64,000 nucleotides of DNA from Clostridiales bacterium PH28_bin88 (GCA_000987045.1 LAKY01000016.1:62001-126000), one strand, 5' to 3'. Positions 24,351 through 33,543 are shown, counted from the first letter of the stretch. Translations and numbers: made by a program. The notes: generated by a model not told the origin, from the letters alone.

Positions 24351-24860
24351 TTACTTTTTTCCAGGGTCGGTGGTACCGTGACAACCCACACATATCTCGC
24401 GCGAGGGAGGTCTGGTGTTTTGTTCCGGGTCGTGGACCAGCGGCTGGTGGCAGCGGGCGCATTGCATGCCCATTTGGCGGTGGGCCGGGTTATGAGGTCC
24501 CAGGTTGGCCCCCGGCCGCTCGAAAATATCCTGGTGGCACCTGAGGCACCGGGCTGAAAATTCCTCCGTGTCCGCCGTAATGGTGATGGGCCGCTCGTAG
24601 GTATTGGTGAAGTGTTTGTATACCTCACCCAAACCCTTCACTTTCGTGCGGACAAGCCCCTGCACACCCGGATCGGAGTGGCAGCGGAGACAATTAACGT
24701 TCCTGTGGGACGAGGTTTGCCACGCTTCGTACATGGGCCGCATCTCGTGGCACGTCTGGCAAAAGGAGGGTTTGGAGGTGTACTCTATACTTGAGGCGGC
24801 AACAACGATTAGGGCCAGACCGGACACAATTACCAACTGCAGTAATCGTTTGCGCGTCAT
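24351..24860 (-). CDS. NapC/NirT-type multiheme cytochrome c (five haem motifs)
   Basis: 169 aa. An N-terminal membrane anchor (LLQLVIVSGLALIVVAAS) is followed by an exported domain with five CxxCH motifs: CQTCH, CLRCH, CLRCH, CARCH and CVGCH. The NrfH/NapC family passes electrons from menaquinol to periplasmic reductases; most members have four haems, so a fifth is notable. No NrfA or other terminal reductase is adjacent, so its partner is unknown. It converges on the flavoprotein gene. Confidence 0.9.
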   Translation of the reverse strand: MTRKRLLQLVIVSGLALIVVAASSIEYTSKPSFCQTCHEMRPMYEAWQTSSHRNVNCLRCHSDPGVQGLVRTKVKGLGEVYKHFTNTYERPITITADTEEFSARCLRCHQDIFERPGANLGPHNPAHRQMGMQCARCHQPLVHDPEQNTRPPSREICVGCHGTTDPGKK

Positions 24861-25036
24861 GCTATTTCTCCCCTAATTTCCGTCCGAGTAGTTCCCCTTT
24901 TTAAAATTATCTCCCCCAATCTCCCCTTTACCCGCTGTAATCATTGTTAATGCGGCTAGATCCTGACTGCGTTGGCAGCACTGTAGGAAGACGCCGGTAC
25001 GTGGTATAGACGCCGCGGTTTTGGAAAACCTAAAAG

Positions 25037-25055
25037 GTGTAATGTCAAATTACAC
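25037..25055 (+). promoter_or_regulatory. Inverted repeat just before the stress-protein gene
   Basis: GTGTAAT-GTCAA-ATTACAC, 7-bp perfect arms ending just before the AGGAGG ribosome site of the following gene. Could be an operator or a 5'-UTR hairpin. The rest of 24861-25075 shows no gene. Confidence 0.45.
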
Positions 25056-25075
25056 AAACAGGAGGTTGATGACAC

Positions 25076-25576
25076 TTGGCAACACGTACTGTGATTGGTG
25101 TCTTTGCTTCCGAGAGGGTGGCGGAAGAAGCGGTTAATGACCTGCGGCGGGCCGGTTTCGATAAAGATATCTCCATCCTGGCCAAAGACGCGGGTCGTGA
25201 CGGAGAAAGGCGCAATGATATAGGTGGTGCTACCATGGCCGCCGAGGGCGCCGGCAACCTCTCCACTGGTGTGGCTACCGGCGGAACCCTGGGTGGTTTG
25301 GCAGGACTGGCCGTGGGTGCAGGGGCGCTGGTGATCCCCGGCCTGGGACCTTTAGTTGCCGCGGGACCCATCGCCGGCTTACTGTCCGGCGCAGCAACCG
25401 GGGGCGTCGCCGGCGGGTTGGTAGACTGGGGCATCCCGGAAGCAGAAGGCCGGCGCTACGAGGAAGACGTGAAGCAGGGCAAGATCCTGGTATCTGTGCG
25501 TGCTGATGAAAAGAAAGCGGATGAAGCGGAAAAAATCCTCAGGAACCACGGAGCTGAAAACGTGAAAAAGCACTAA
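25076..25576 (+). CDS. General-stress-type protein with glycine-rich hydrophobic core
   Basis: 166 aa; TTG 25076 with AGGAGG 10 nt upstream. Residues 1-40 form a ferredoxin-like beta/alpha unit (TVIGVFASERVAEEAVNDLRRAGF) and the C-terminus repeats a similar unit (KILVSVRADEKKADEAEKILRNHGA). Between them is a long Gly/Ala zipper (GTLGGLAGLAVGAGALVIPG) that may insert in or associate with membrane. This layout is seen in general stress protein 17M/DUF1269-like families of low-GC bacteria. Molecular function is unknown. A strong terminator follows the stop codon. Confidence 0.75.
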   Translation: MATRTVIGVFASERVAEEAVNDLRRAGFDKDISILAKDAGRDGERRNDIGGATMAAEGAGNLSTGVATGGTLGGLAGLAVGAGALVIPGLGPLVAAGPIAGLLSGAATGGVAGGLVDWGIPEAEGRRYEEDVKQGKILVSVRADEKKADEAEKILRNHGAENVKKH

Positions 25577-25600
25577 GAAAGCCCCCTCGGGGGCTTTCTT
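25575..25600. terminator. Bidirectional intrinsic terminator
   Basis: AAGAAAGCCCCC-TC-GGGGGCTTTCTT, 12-bp perfect stem with U-rich flank on both strands, between the converging stress-protein gene and fdhD. Confidence 0.92.
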
Positions 25601-26378
25601 AGTCACTAATTATCCTTTCCGGGTGAGTATACACATTAAACCTTCGACCCCGGGCAAACCCGACGATGGTGATGCCAAGACCTAACCCGTATTCCACCGC
25701 TAAATCAGTTGGAACAGAACGGGAAACCAGGACAGGTATACCCATTTTAGCTGCCTTCGCCAGAATTTCCGAAGAAATACGTCCGCTGACCATGAGCAAC
25801 CTGTCCTCGGTGGCCAGTCCGTGTAAAAAGCAGTACCCAGCGATCTTGTCAACAGCATTATGCCGCCCGATATCTTCGCGAAAAACAACCGACCCTCCAG
25901 GCTTGTACAAAGCCGCGCTATGGACCCCACGGGTGGTACGGTACAGTTCTGATCCCCGCTGCAGATCCTGAACTAGTGCTAACAGATCCGTTGGAGAAAC
26001 CCTGAGTTTTCCTTCCACCGGGCGGCACTTCCAGGCATCAGCCAAAGTGTAAAAGCCGGTCCCCCCGCCGCATCCGCTGCCAATATAACGGCGGGACATG
26101 GCTTCCTTGGTTAGGAGGCGCTCCACTCTGGTCTTAACCCAACCCCATCCCTTATCCGTATCGACAAGTACTTCTATAAGCTCCTCGGGACGATCCAACA
26201 ACCCCTCGGCTACCAGGAACCCAACTGCCAGTTCCTCCAGGTGATCCGGGCTGCAAAGCAGGGTGACAATCTCTTGCCCGTTGAGATGGATGGTAAAAGG
26301 CCTTTCTCCGGCTAGGGTGACAGGTACACTGGTAAACTTGTCCTCAGCCCATCGCATCACTTCCACCGATTTCGGCAC
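25599..26378 (-). CDS. fdhD: Formate dehydrogenase accessory sulfurtransferase FdhD
   Basis: 259 aa. Family landmarks: VLAGERPFTIHLNGQEIVTLLCSPDHLEELAVGFL, TRGVHSAALYKPGG, REDIGRHNAVDKIAGYC and SGRISSEILAKAAKMGIPVLVSRSVPT. FdhD transfers sulfur from IscS to the bis-MGD molybdenum/tungsten cofactor of formate dehydrogenase. The loop that in E. coli holds Cys121-x-x-Cys124 reads SGCGGGTG here, with a single Cys. No formate dehydrogenase gene is in the window. It is followed by ku upstream on the same strand with an 87-bp gap. Confidence 0.93.
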   Translation of the reverse strand: MPKSVEVMRWAEDKFTSVPVTLAGERPFTIHLNGQEIVTLLCSPDHLEELAVGFLVAEGLLDRPEELIEVLVDTDKGWGWVKTRVERLLTKEAMSRRYIGSGCGGGTGFYTLADAWKCRPVEGKLRVSPTDLLALVQDLQRGSELYRTTRGVHSAALYKPGGSVVFREDIGRHNAVDKIAGYCFLHGLATEDRLLMVSGRISSEILAKAAKMGIPVLVSRSVPTDLAVEYGLGLGITIVGFARGRRFNVYTHPERIISD

Positions 26379-26465
26379 TCGACTAACCCCTTTAACGAGA
26401 ATTGGCTATTGCTCTTATTCTCCTTTACAGGAAGGGATTCCTTCCAAGGGATTAAAGTCTCGCCC

Positions 26466-27293
26466 TCAACTGCCGGCGGCTTTTCGCGTCTTTTTTCCGC
26501 CGGCAGGACGGCGCTTCTCTTTTGTTGCTTCCACGCTGGCCCGCAGTGCTTCCACCAGGTCGATGATCTTGGTTTCCTCCGGTCGCTGGGGAACAATGAT
26601 GTCCTCATCGGCTATCTTGGCGCTGATCAGGTTCATTAATGCCTCCCTGTACTCAGAGGTATATTTTCCTGGCTCAAAGGGAGCGGTAAGGTTTTCAATC
26701 AGGTTTTTTGCCATCTTGATTTCGTTATCATGCAATTTAACCTCCCCCGCCAGTTCGGGTAGGTGTTCAGCCGAACGGACCTCTTCAGGGTAGTACATGG
26801 TAGACATCATCAGGCTGTCCTGATAAACTCTGATGGCGGCAAGACTCTCTTTGGCCCGCAGAGCTACCTTGGCGATAGCGATTTTCCCGCTCTCATCCAT
26901 CGCCCGGTAAAGTAACCGGTATGCTTTTAAACCCAGGTCACCGGGAGCCAAAAAGTACGACTTCATAAAGTATATGGGGTCAATTTCCGCCAGGTTGACA
27001 AAATCGACAATTTGAATGGATCTAATGGTATCCAATGGCAGGTTTTCCAGGTCTTCTTCCTTGATCACCACGTACCTGCCTTTTTCGTACTCATAACCAC
27101 GGACGATTTCGTCGTTGGTAACCTCCCGGCCGCAGGCAGGGCACACCTTTTCGTACCTGATAGGGGTTTTGCAGACATCGTGGAGAAAATTAAACTTCAG
27201 ATCCTTAGTTTCGGTTGCGGTATAGAGCTTGACAGGTATAGTAACCAGGCCGAAGGAAATTGCTCCCTTCCACATAGCACGCATGCGGCTCAC
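26466..27293 (-). CDS. ku: Ku-type DNA end-binding protein
   Basis: 275 aa. Starts MSRMRAMWKGAISFGLVTIPVKLYTA, the typical bacterial Ku N-terminus, and continues through the beta-barrel bridge (CPACGREVTNDEIVRGYEYEKGRYVVI) to a Lys-rich tail (KEKRRPAGGKKTRKAAGS) that binds DNA. Ku recruits LigD for non-homologous end joining, useful when spores germinate with one chromosome copy. No ligD adjoins. It is divergent from the spore-protein gene. Confidence 0.95.
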   Translation of the reverse strand: MSRMRAMWKGAISFGLVTIPVKLYTATETKDLKFNFLHDVCKTPIRYEKVCPACGREVTNDEIVRGYEYEKGRYVVIKEEDLENLPLDTIRSIQIVDFVNLAEIDPIYFMKSYFLAPGDLGLKAYRLLYRAMDESGKIAIAKVALRAKESLAAIRVYQDSLMMSTMYYPEEVRSAEHLPELAGEVKLHDNEIKMAKNLIENLTAPFEPGKYTSEYREALMNLISAKIADEDIIVPQRPEETKIIDLVEALRASVEATKEKRRPAGGKKTRKAAGS

Positions 27294-27423
27294 CTCCTTC
27301 TAATATTATCATCTGTCCGCAAACCCTTCATGCACGGATACGGTACCATCAACCAACCAGCATGGCAATCGGGGAAAACGCAAATGATAGCACTGGTGTG
27401 TAGCATCAAAAGGAGGTTAATCT

Positions 27424-27627
27424 ATGGCTAGAAATGGCGATCGCATCATGTCTGAGGCGCTCAAATGGGAGTTAGCCAAAGAACTGGGTGTCGACCACAT
27501 TGTAGCCACCGAAGGTTGGGGCGGCGTCCCGTCGCGAGACTGCGGGCTACTGGTGCGTAAGGCCATCGAATTTGCCGAGCGCAACATGGCAGGGTTAGGC
27601 GCCAACCAACCGGGGAACACCTATTAG
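27424..27627 (+). CDS. Alpha/beta-type small acid-soluble spore protein
   Basis: 67 aa; ATG 27424 with AAGGAGG. It carries the SASP core: EALKWELAKELGVD and GGVPSRDCGLLVRKAIEFAERNM. These proteins coat spore DNA and protect it from UV and chemicals. The usual Gly-Ala-rich tail is short. The GPR protease site is not obvious. Presence of this gene is the clearest sign of an endospore former. It should be expressed by sigma-G, but I could not define that promoter. Confidence 0.9.
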   Translation: MARNGDRIMSEALKWELAKELGVDHIVATEGWGGVPSRDCGLLVRKAIEFAERNMAGLGANQPGNTY

Positions 27628-27636
27628 CTACACGCC

Positions 27637-27655
27637 CGCCAGGCTCGTCCTGGCG
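27637..27655 (+). terminator. Hairpin after the spore-protein gene
   Basis: CGCCAGG-CTCGT-CCTGGCG, 7-bp stem ten bases past the stop codon, followed by AAATTCATTAATT rather than a U-run; possible weak terminator. Confidence 0.4.
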
Positions 27656-27674
27656 AAATTCATTAATTGGGTAC

Positions 27675-27698
27675 AAAAAAGGGTGCTTGCGGCACCCT
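27675..27698 (-). terminator. Intrinsic terminator of the chemoreceptor/fla operon
   Basis: Minus strand AGGGTGCC-GCAA-GCACCCT followed by TTTTT, 3 nt beyond the chemoreceptor stop codon. It is a plausible end point of the whole flagellar/chemotaxis transcription unit. Confidence 0.88.
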
Positions 27699-27700
27699 AT

Positions 27701-29011
27701 TCAAATATGAATGTTTTCAACTATGGCCTGCAATTCCTCCGAGATTTTCTTCATGCGTCCTGCCGTTACCCGGCCTTCCTGGAAAGAGGACATTACCTGT
27801 TGTACCGCCGCGGATACCTCTTCGGTAGCTGCTGCCGTTTGGGTAGCTACGGCGGCAATCCCGTCCATGATCTCCACAGCCTGCCTGCCGCCGGCAGCCA
27901 TCTGCTGGCTCGCCGCGGATACCTCCTGGATCTGCGCCGCTACTGTCCGCACCGAGTCCAATATCCCTTCAAAGGCATTACCGGCTCCTGAAATCGCCGT
28001 GATCCCGCCGGCTACCTCCCTCGTCCCGGCTTCCATCGCCTGTACCGCCAGCCGGGTCTCGGTTTGGATTCCTTCGATCAATTCCGCTATCTGGCCGGCC
28101 GCGACAGCCGATTGTTCCGCCAGCTTCCGCACCTCCTCGGCTACTACCGCAAAGCCCCGTCCCTGTTCCCCGGCCCTGGCGGCCTCAATGGCTGCGTTTA
28201 AAGCCAGCAGGTTGGTCTGCTCGGCAATACCCGTGATGGTGTCCACAATCTGCCCGATTTCCCTGGACCGTTCGCCCAGTTTAGCGACGGTATCGGCTAG
28301 ACCATGTACTGTATTGCTGATAATCTCCATCTGGGTCTTGACCTGCTTGATGGAACCTCCACCCTCCTCGGCCGCCTGCGAAGCCTGGCGGGAAACGTGT
28401 GCCCCCGTTTGAGCGTTGGCCGCCACCTGGTCAACCCCACGAGCAACCTGCCTGATGTCGGCAGCAGCCTCCTCGATGCTTTTTACCTGATTTTCCGCTC
28501 CTTCCGCCACCTGTTCAACGGTGCCAGAGATTTGCTCCTGGGCACTCACCGCTTCATCGATCCCCCGGCTAAGACCGCTGGAAAGCCGGGCCAGTTGTTC
28601 GGATGATTGACGTATTTTGTCGATTATTGCCGCAATTTGTCTTATCATGGAATTATATGCCTCTGCCACAACTGCCAGCTCGTCTCGTCCCCTGACCTCC
28701 ACAGCCGTTGTCAAGTTGCCCCGTCCGGCGTCGTTCATGGCTGTAGCTAGCCTGGTCAACGGGTTGACGATACGGTTGGCAAAAAACCACCCCACACCGA
28801 TAGAGAAAAATGTCCCCGCGGTACCTGCCAGCAAGATGCTCCACCTGAACCGGTCAAAAGCACCCTCGTAGGCCCCCGTGGCCGCTGCCGCCTTCAACAG
28901 GCTCTCCACTGTGGGAAAGGTGTAGCCGATGGTAGCCAGCCAGATGACCACGGTAACAAGCGAAAAAGTGGCCATCAGTTTGCTCTTAATCCCGATCTTC
29001 ACCGTTTCCAT
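27701..29011 (-). CDS. Methyl-accepting chemotaxis protein
   Basis: 436 aa. Membrane segment 1 at residues ~12-32, a very short external loop (~25 residues), membrane segment 2 at ~57-80, HAMP ([28 protein letters not shown]), then the signalling rod with tip [38 protein letters not shown]. So small an outer loop leaves little room for a classical ligand domain; it may sense through the membrane or a partner. It is the last gene of the fla/che run, 33 nt after fliY. Confidence 0.93.
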   Translation of the reverse strand: METVKIGIKSKLMATFSLVTVVIWLATIGYTFPTVESLLKAAAATGAYEGAFDRFRWSILLAGTAGTFFSIGVGWFFANRIVNPLTRLATAMNDAGRGNLTTAVEVRGRDELAVVAEAYNSMIRQIAAIIDKIRQSSEQLARLSSGLSRGIDEAVSAQEQISGTVEQVAEGAENQVKSIEEAAADIRQVARGVDQVAANAQTGAHVSRQASQAAEEGGGSIKQVKTQMEIISNTVHGLADTVAKLGERSREIGQIVDTITGIAEQTNLLALNAAIEAARAGEQGRGFAVVAEEVRKLAEQSAVAAGQIAELIEGIQTETRLAVQAMEAGTREVAGGITAISGAGNAFEGILDSVRTVAAQIQEVSAASQQMAAGGRQAVEIMDGIAAVATQTAAATEEVSAAVQQVMSSFQEGRVTAGRMKKISEELQAIVENIHI

Positions 29012-29044
29012 CTCCTTGACCTGTTATTTTTTCTATTTGCCAGC

Positions 29045-30118
29045 CTACCCTCTCAGGTTGTTGATCCTCTCTACGGCACTGGCAATACTGGTGATGCGGA
29101 CCCCAAAGTTCTCGTTGATGACCACAACCTCCCCATGAGCTATCAATGTCCCGTTTACCAGGATATCCACAGGCTCATCGGCCAGCTTTTCCAGTTCGAC
29201 GATCGTCCCCGGGGTTAACCCCAGGACATCTTTGATGGGTTTTCTGGTCTTACCCAACACAACAGAAATCTGCAAGGGTACATCCAGGATCAGGTCGATG
29301 TTTTTAGGGGGAGGTTGGTCAACTCCACGGTCGTAAACGGCAGGAGGGTAATCACGGGTGTCCCATGATACCTGCGCCGGTCCCGGAGCAGGTTCCTTCG
29401 CGGGTTGATCTTCGGAGGCCGGCAAAGGAGGGGAGGAAGGCCTTAAAAGCATATCGACTTCCTTCTTGGCCACCCTTAAAGGCATTACCTGCATGATCTC
29501 ACTGTCGATCAGGTCCCCAATTTCCATCCGGAAGGACACTACAACAATAGCATCCCCGTTGACCAGCGGTGAATGGTAGTGTTGCTCACCAAATTTGATG
29601 GGCTCCACCGCAGGTGGCGAGATGCTGACAGCCGTCTGGAAAATGGAGGACATGGAGGTGGCTGCAGAACCGATCATCTGATTCATGGCTTCGCCCACAG
29701 CGCTTAATTGCAGTTCGGTCAATTCCTGTACGGGGTTCTTGCCGTCTCCCCCCATCATCAAGTCGGCGATAATGTATGCGTCCGACACCTTGATGATCAG
29801 CAGGTTAGACCCTTCGAGGCCCCTGGTAAAATTCACCTCGACCGCTATATAGGGAGTGGAAAAACTGGCGAATAGTTGGGGCTGGGTAGTAATACTGACC
29901 CGAGGGGTGGTGATAGTCACCCGCTGGTTCAGCAGTTGAGAAAGGGCAGTAGCAGCCGAACCCATGGAAATATTGCCAATTTCCCCCAACGCGTCCTTCT
30001 CGGCACCGGTTAATTCCGGAGAATGATGCTCGTCAAACGGTTCTTCTATGGTTGCTGTCTCACTGTGCTGTTGGAGCAGGGCATCGATTTCTTCCTGGGA
30101 CAAAAAAGAGTTGCTCAT
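29045..30118 (-). CDS. fliY: Flagellar motor switch phosphatase FliY
   Basis: 357 aa. Order: N-terminal FliM-like CheY-P-binding peptide (LSQEEIDALLQQ), two CheC-like phosphatase helices (EKDALGEIGNISMGSAATAL and ELQLSAVGEAMNQMIGSAATSM with the Glu/Asn pairs), a Pro-rich linker and a C-terminal FliN/SpoA domain (LDVPLQISVVLGKTRKPIKDVLGL... NENFGVRITSI). FliY forms the C-ring and removes phosphate from CheY-P. It is encoded in addition to a separate FliN at 44150. 2 nt after fliM. Confidence 0.95.
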   Translation of the reverse strand: MSNSFLSQEEIDALLQQHSETATIEEPFDEHHSPELTGAEKDALGEIGNISMGSAATALSQLLNQRVTITTPRVSITTQPQLFASFSTPYIAVEVNFTRGLEGSNLLIIKVSDAYIIADLMMGGDGKNPVQELTELQLSAVGEAMNQMIGSAATSMSSIFQTAVSISPPAVEPIKFGEQHYHSPLVNGDAIVVVSFRMEIGDLIDSEIMQVMPLRVAKKEVDMLLRPSSPPLPASEDQPAKEPAPGPAQVSWDTRDYPPAVYDRGVDQPPPKNIDLILDVPLQISVVLGKTRKPIKDVLGLTPGTIVELEKLADEPVDILVNGTLIAHGEVVVINENFGVRITSIASAVERINNLRG

Positions 30119-30120
30119 TT

Positions 30121-31107
30121 TCAGTCTGTCTCCTCTTTGCGCATCGCCGTAACCTGTACCGCCATTTTATTCCCTACTAACCCCGGTTGAACTTTAAACT
30201 TGGGCCTGTTTGCCACTAACAGGTCCAGGTCATGCCCCACCAGGTTATCCAGGGTAATCACATCCCCCACCTGGAGGTGAAGAAATTCCCGCACGGTAAG
30301 ACGGCTTTCTCCTCCCAGCACCGTCATCTCCACCTGGGCCCCACCAAGTTGTTTTTGAAGCCGCAGGCGGTGTACCTCGGAATCGCCACCTTCTCCGCTG
30401 GCCAACCAGTGCCGGGCAGACAGCCTGGAGACCACCGGCTCCAGCATTTGGTAAGGAAGGCAGAGGTTAATCAGCCCCTGGTGCTTACCGACCATCGAAG
30501 TAAGGGTAATTACCGCCACAGTCTCGTTAGGCGAGATGATCTGCGTCAACCGGGGGTTTGTCTCCATGGATTCCACCCTGGTGGTTACGTCAAACAGGTC
30601 TGACCACACGAAGGCCATGTTCTCCAGTAACCTTGTATTCAAATTGCGCATCACGTTGACCTCAATCTCCGTCAGTTCGCGCACCTTGCGTGGCATCTCT
30701 CCCGTACCGCCGAAAAGAAGGTCGATAATCGGAAAGATAAAGGCCGAATTGGTCTCCACGACCCCCCTGCCCGGCAGGGGGGCCATAGTGAACACTGTCA
30801 AGAGGGTGGGAGCGGGAATGGATACCGCAAAGTCTTCGTATGTAAGCTGGTCTGCAGAGGCGATCTTTAGTTGGACGCTGGTACGCAGGTATGCCGACAG
30901 GAAGTTGGAAACCAGGCGCGCAAAGTTGTCGTGGATTAACGACAGGGTTCGCAAATGGTCCTGGGAAAACTTATTGGGCCTGCGAAAATCGTAATTCTTA
31001 ATACCGGCCTGTTCCGCCTGCGGCTTGATGTCCTCGGCGCTCAACTCCCCGGAAGACAACGCATTTAACAACAGGTCAATTTCGGACTGGGAAAGGACTT
31101 CCTTCAC
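30121..31107 (-). CDS. fliM: Flagellar motor switch protein FliM
   Basis: 328 aa from GTG 31107. N-terminal LSQSEIDLLLNAL CheY-binding motif; middle domain containing GRGVVETNSAFIFPIIDLLFGG and the LINLCLPYQMLEPV segment; C-terminal SpoA domain (LTVREFLHLQVGDVITLD). It binds CheY-P and sets rotation direction. Length is standard. Tandem with fliY and downstream of cheY. Confidence 0.96.
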   Translation of the reverse strand: MKEVLSQSEIDLLLNALSSGELSAEDIKPQAEQAGIKNYDFRRPNKFSQDHLRTLSLIHDNFARLVSNFLSAYLRTSVQLKIASADQLTYEDFAVSIPAPTLLTVFTMAPLPGRGVVETNSAFIFPIIDLLFGGTGEMPRKVRELTEIEVNVMRNLNTRLLENMAFVWSDLFDVTTRVESMETNPRLTQIISPNETVAVITLTSMVGKHQGLINLCLPYQMLEPVVSRLSARHWLASGEGGDSEVHRLRLQKQLGGAQVEMTVLGGESRLTVREFLHLQVGDVITLDNLVGHDLDLLVANRPKFKVQPGLVGNKMAVQVTAMRKEETD

Positions 31108-31162
31108 TAGCCCTGCCCTCCTTGTAAAAGCGCTGTGTTAAACCACGCATGAGCACAGCAAG

Positions 31163-31525
31163 TTAGCCCAGGGCCTTGTCCAGCGCCTGAAGTACTCTCT
31201 CCTGCTGAAAAGGCTTAACAATAAAGTCCCGTGCTCCTGCCTGAATTGCCTCCATAACCATCATCTGTTGACCCATGGCGCTGCACATGATAATCCGGGC
31301 CCCGGGATCCAGCTTTTTAATTTCCTTCACCGCAACAATTCCGTCCATCTCCGGCATGGTGATGTCCATGGTAACAATATCGGGGCGCAATTCCTGGTAA
31401 AGCTGTACAGCGCGGAGCCCGTTTTCCCCCTCCCCCACCACCTCATACCCGTTTTTGGTGAGGATGTCCTTGATCATCATGCGCATAAAGGCGGCGTCAT
31501 CGACGATGAGAACACGTTTGGCCAT
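31163..31525 (-). CDS. cheY: Chemotaxis response regulator CheY
   Basis: 120 aa single receiver domain: VLIVDDAAFMRMM with the acidic pair, phospho-acceptor Asp in DIVTMDITMPEMDG, switch Ser/Thr in IIMCSAMGQ and VKPF with the conserved Lys. Phosphorylated by CheA (not in window), it binds FliM/FliY; CheC and FliY dephosphorylate it. Confidence 0.95.
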   Translation of the reverse strand: MAKRVLIVDDAAFMRMMIKDILTKNGYEVVGEGENGLRAVQLYQELRPDIVTMDITMPEMDGIVAVKEIKKLDPGARIIMCSAMGQQMMVMEAIQAGARDFIVKPFQQERVLQALDKALG

Positions 31526-31541
31526 ACTCTGCTTCCCCCTG

Positions 31542-32159
31542 TCACTGGTTTATCCCGAGAGCATTCAGGATGGTTGTCAAGGCTTCTGCTTTCGGCAGTA
31601 AAAAGAAATGGCCGTTAAGCCTGACATCCTGTTCGTAAAACTGGGTTTCAATAACTAATACCCGGTCGGAGTAATAACCTCCCTCGATGAGGGCGGTACT
31701 TAAAACGGCGCCAAGCATATCAAAGGCCAATGCCGGTACGGAGGCAAGGAAAGTAATACCCGTCACTTGGCTGAAGGCGCTGAGGAAAGAGCCGGTGAGG
31801 ATGTTACCGATCTCCTGTACGGCAGACTTGCCCATATCATCCAGCTCATGGGTTGTTCCCATGGGTATACCCATCAGCATGTCCACCAGGGGAAAGGTAC
31901 TGGCCTGGTTCAGGACAAACAGGATACGTCCCGGCGCCTCACCCTGAACAGCGAAGTTGACGCACGCCACCACTTCCTCCTCGGTTCCTACCAGGTGGAA
32001 AATGTCCTCAAAGCGCATCACACCGGCCTTGGGAACCTCCATGTTGATCTTCCGCTGGACCATCTGGGCCAGGGCCGTGGCGGCGTTACCCGCGCCAATA
32101 TTGCCAATCTCCCTTAACGCATCCATCTGCATGGCTGTAAGTGTATCCCAATTGATCAT
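31542..32159 (-). CDS. cheC: CheY-P phosphatase CheC
   Basis: 205 aa from ATG 32159 (AAGGAG 7 nt upstream); the longer frame lacks a site. Two phosphatase helices with the Glu-x2-Asn pattern: MDALREIGNIGAGNAATALAQMV and GKSAVQEIGNILTGSFLSAFSQV. CheC hydrolyses CheY-P and in Firmicutes is controlled by CheD, which is encoded two genes upstream. Confidence 0.95.
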   Translation of the reverse strand: MINWDTLTAMQMDALREIGNIGAGNAATALAQMVQRKINMEVPKAGVMRFEDIFHLVGTEEEVVACVNFAVQGEAPGRILFVLNQASTFPLVDMLMGIPMGTTHELDDMGKSAVQEIGNILTGSFLSAFSQVTGITFLASVPALAFDMLGAVLSTALIEGGYYSDRVLVIETQFYEQDVRLNGHFFLLPKAEALTTILNALGINQ

Positions 32160-32190
32160 GTGATTGCTCCTTAATCCATCTTTGGCAGGG

Positions 32191-32961
32191 TTACGCTCCC
32201 TTTTGGTAAAACCAGGGGGCAATCTTGGAATATCCCAATTCCCGGTAATTCAAAATGCTTTCCGTGGCGCCGATAAAAAGCACCCCTCCAGGGTTAAGCG
32301 CCTGGAAGAATTGACGGTACATGCGTCCCTGCGCATCGGCGGTAAAATAGATAGTCACGTTCCGGCACAGGATCACGTCATAACCGCTCTCATACTCTTG
32401 AGTCAAAAGGTCATGGTGGCGGAAACTTACCCGCCGCCGGATTTCCTCACGCAATTGGTACTGTCCGTTGTCCTGTTGAAAATAACGCGCCATCCGTTCA
32501 TGTGTTACGTTTTTCAGCGCGGTTTGGTCATACCGCCCCCGCCTGGCTACCTCAAGGATGTTGTCATCAACATCGGTAGCGTCTATCCGGTGCAGTCTAC
32601 CTGGCGTAATTTCATCGAGTATAATCGCAACCGAATAGGGCTCAGCTCCGTTGGAGCACGCGGCACTCCAGATTTTCAGGCGGGCCCGCTGCCTTAAGAG
32701 GTCAGGCAGTACCTGTCGTTCCAGCACCCCAAATATCTCGGGGTTTCTGAAAAACTCGGAAACATTAATGGTAATCCGGTCCAGGAAGCGGTTACGCTCC
32801 CTAAGGTCGTTCTGTAAAAGGCGAAGGTAGGCTTCGTACCCTTGCACCTGCAGTGTGAGCATTAAACTATCTATTCGACGCTTGAGCTGTTTCTCCTTGT
32901 AACCATCGAGATTGATGCCGAATTGGTGGAAAATTTTTCGTTTGAAGTCGGCAAAATCCAC
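32191..32961 (-). CDS. cheR: Chemotaxis protein methyltransferase CheR
   Basis: 256 aa from GTG 32961; the ATG-like start at 33036 would overlap cheD and lacks a site. N-terminal helical domain (NLDGYKEKQLKRRIDSLM), then an SAM-dependent methyltransferase domain: LKIWSAACSNGAEPYSVAIIL, IDATDVDDNILEVARRG, YDVILCRNVTIYF. It methylates receptor glutamates. No cheB is in the window. Confidence 0.95.
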   Translation of the reverse strand: MDFADFKRKIFHQFGINLDGYKEKQLKRRIDSLMLTLQVQGYEAYLRLLQNDLRERNRFLDRITINVSEFFRNPEIFGVLERQVLPDLLRQRARLKIWSAACSNGAEPYSVAIILDEITPGRLHRIDATDVDDNILEVARRGRYDQTALKNVTHERMARYFQQDNGQYQLREEIRRRVSFRHHDLLTQEYESGYDVILCRNVTIYFTADAQGRMYRQFFQALNPGGVLFIGATESILNYRELGYSKIAPWFYQKGA

Positions 32962-32983
32962 CGTACCCCGTCCTTTCGACTTC

Positions 32984-33487
32984 TTACAACTTCTTGATGG
33001 GAGATCCCACCGTCCTGATAAATACCCCTCCGTCATCCGTATTAAGGATCATCGTCCGCCCATAATTCCCTCCGGTATCCTCCGCCAGCAGCCGGATACC
33101 GATTTTTCGCAACGCTTCTCTGGTCATCGCCACGTTACGGGCGCCCACGTTGAGGGTGGAATTCTGTTTTTCCGGGAAAGAAAACATCTGCGCTCCTCCG
33201 GCAATTTTCGCCTGCATCACAGGTATCCTGGCCCCCCGGCGGAGCATCTCCTCCACCATTAACGGGATAGCCAGGTCGGCAAATTTGGCAGGGTTGGTGT
33301 AACCGGGAAACTGGCTGCTATCGGGTAACATGATGTGGGCCAGTCCCCCTATTTTGCTGGTAGGGTCGTACAGGGTAATTCCCACACAAGAACCCAGCCC
33401 CAGGGTAATGATTTGCACGGGATTATGCGCCACCTTCCAGTCAGCAATCCCCACTTTGATGTCCGCACCACTCGTTAACAGACCCAT
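32984..33487 (-). CDS. cheD: Chemoreceptor glutamine deamidase CheD
   Basis: 167 aa. Catalytic Cys in LGLGSCVGITLYDP and catalytic His in GGLAHIMLPDS; KIAGGAQMF and GARNVAMTREALRKIGI complete the fold. CheD deamidates receptor glutamines and stimulates CheC, forming an adaptation loop with the neighbouring cheC and cheY. Confidence 0.95.
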   Translation of the reverse strand: MGLLTSGADIKVGIADWKVAHNPVQIITLGLGSCVGITLYDPTSKIGGLAHIMLPDSSQFPGYTNPAKFADLAIPLMVEEMLRRGARIPVMQAKIAGGAQMFSFPEKQNSTLNVGARNVAMTREALRKIGIRLLAEDTGGNYGRTMILNTDDGGVFIRTVGSPIKKL

Positions 33488-33543
33488 CTACGTTCCTCCA
33501 CACAAGAAAAGGGACCAGCGCTTTTTGCCCTGTAGCCCTCAAG

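Noticed and set aside
27294..27423. A sigma-G promoter for the spore-protein gene
   Set aside because: No pair of -35/-10 boxes in the gap matches the consensus well enough to call.
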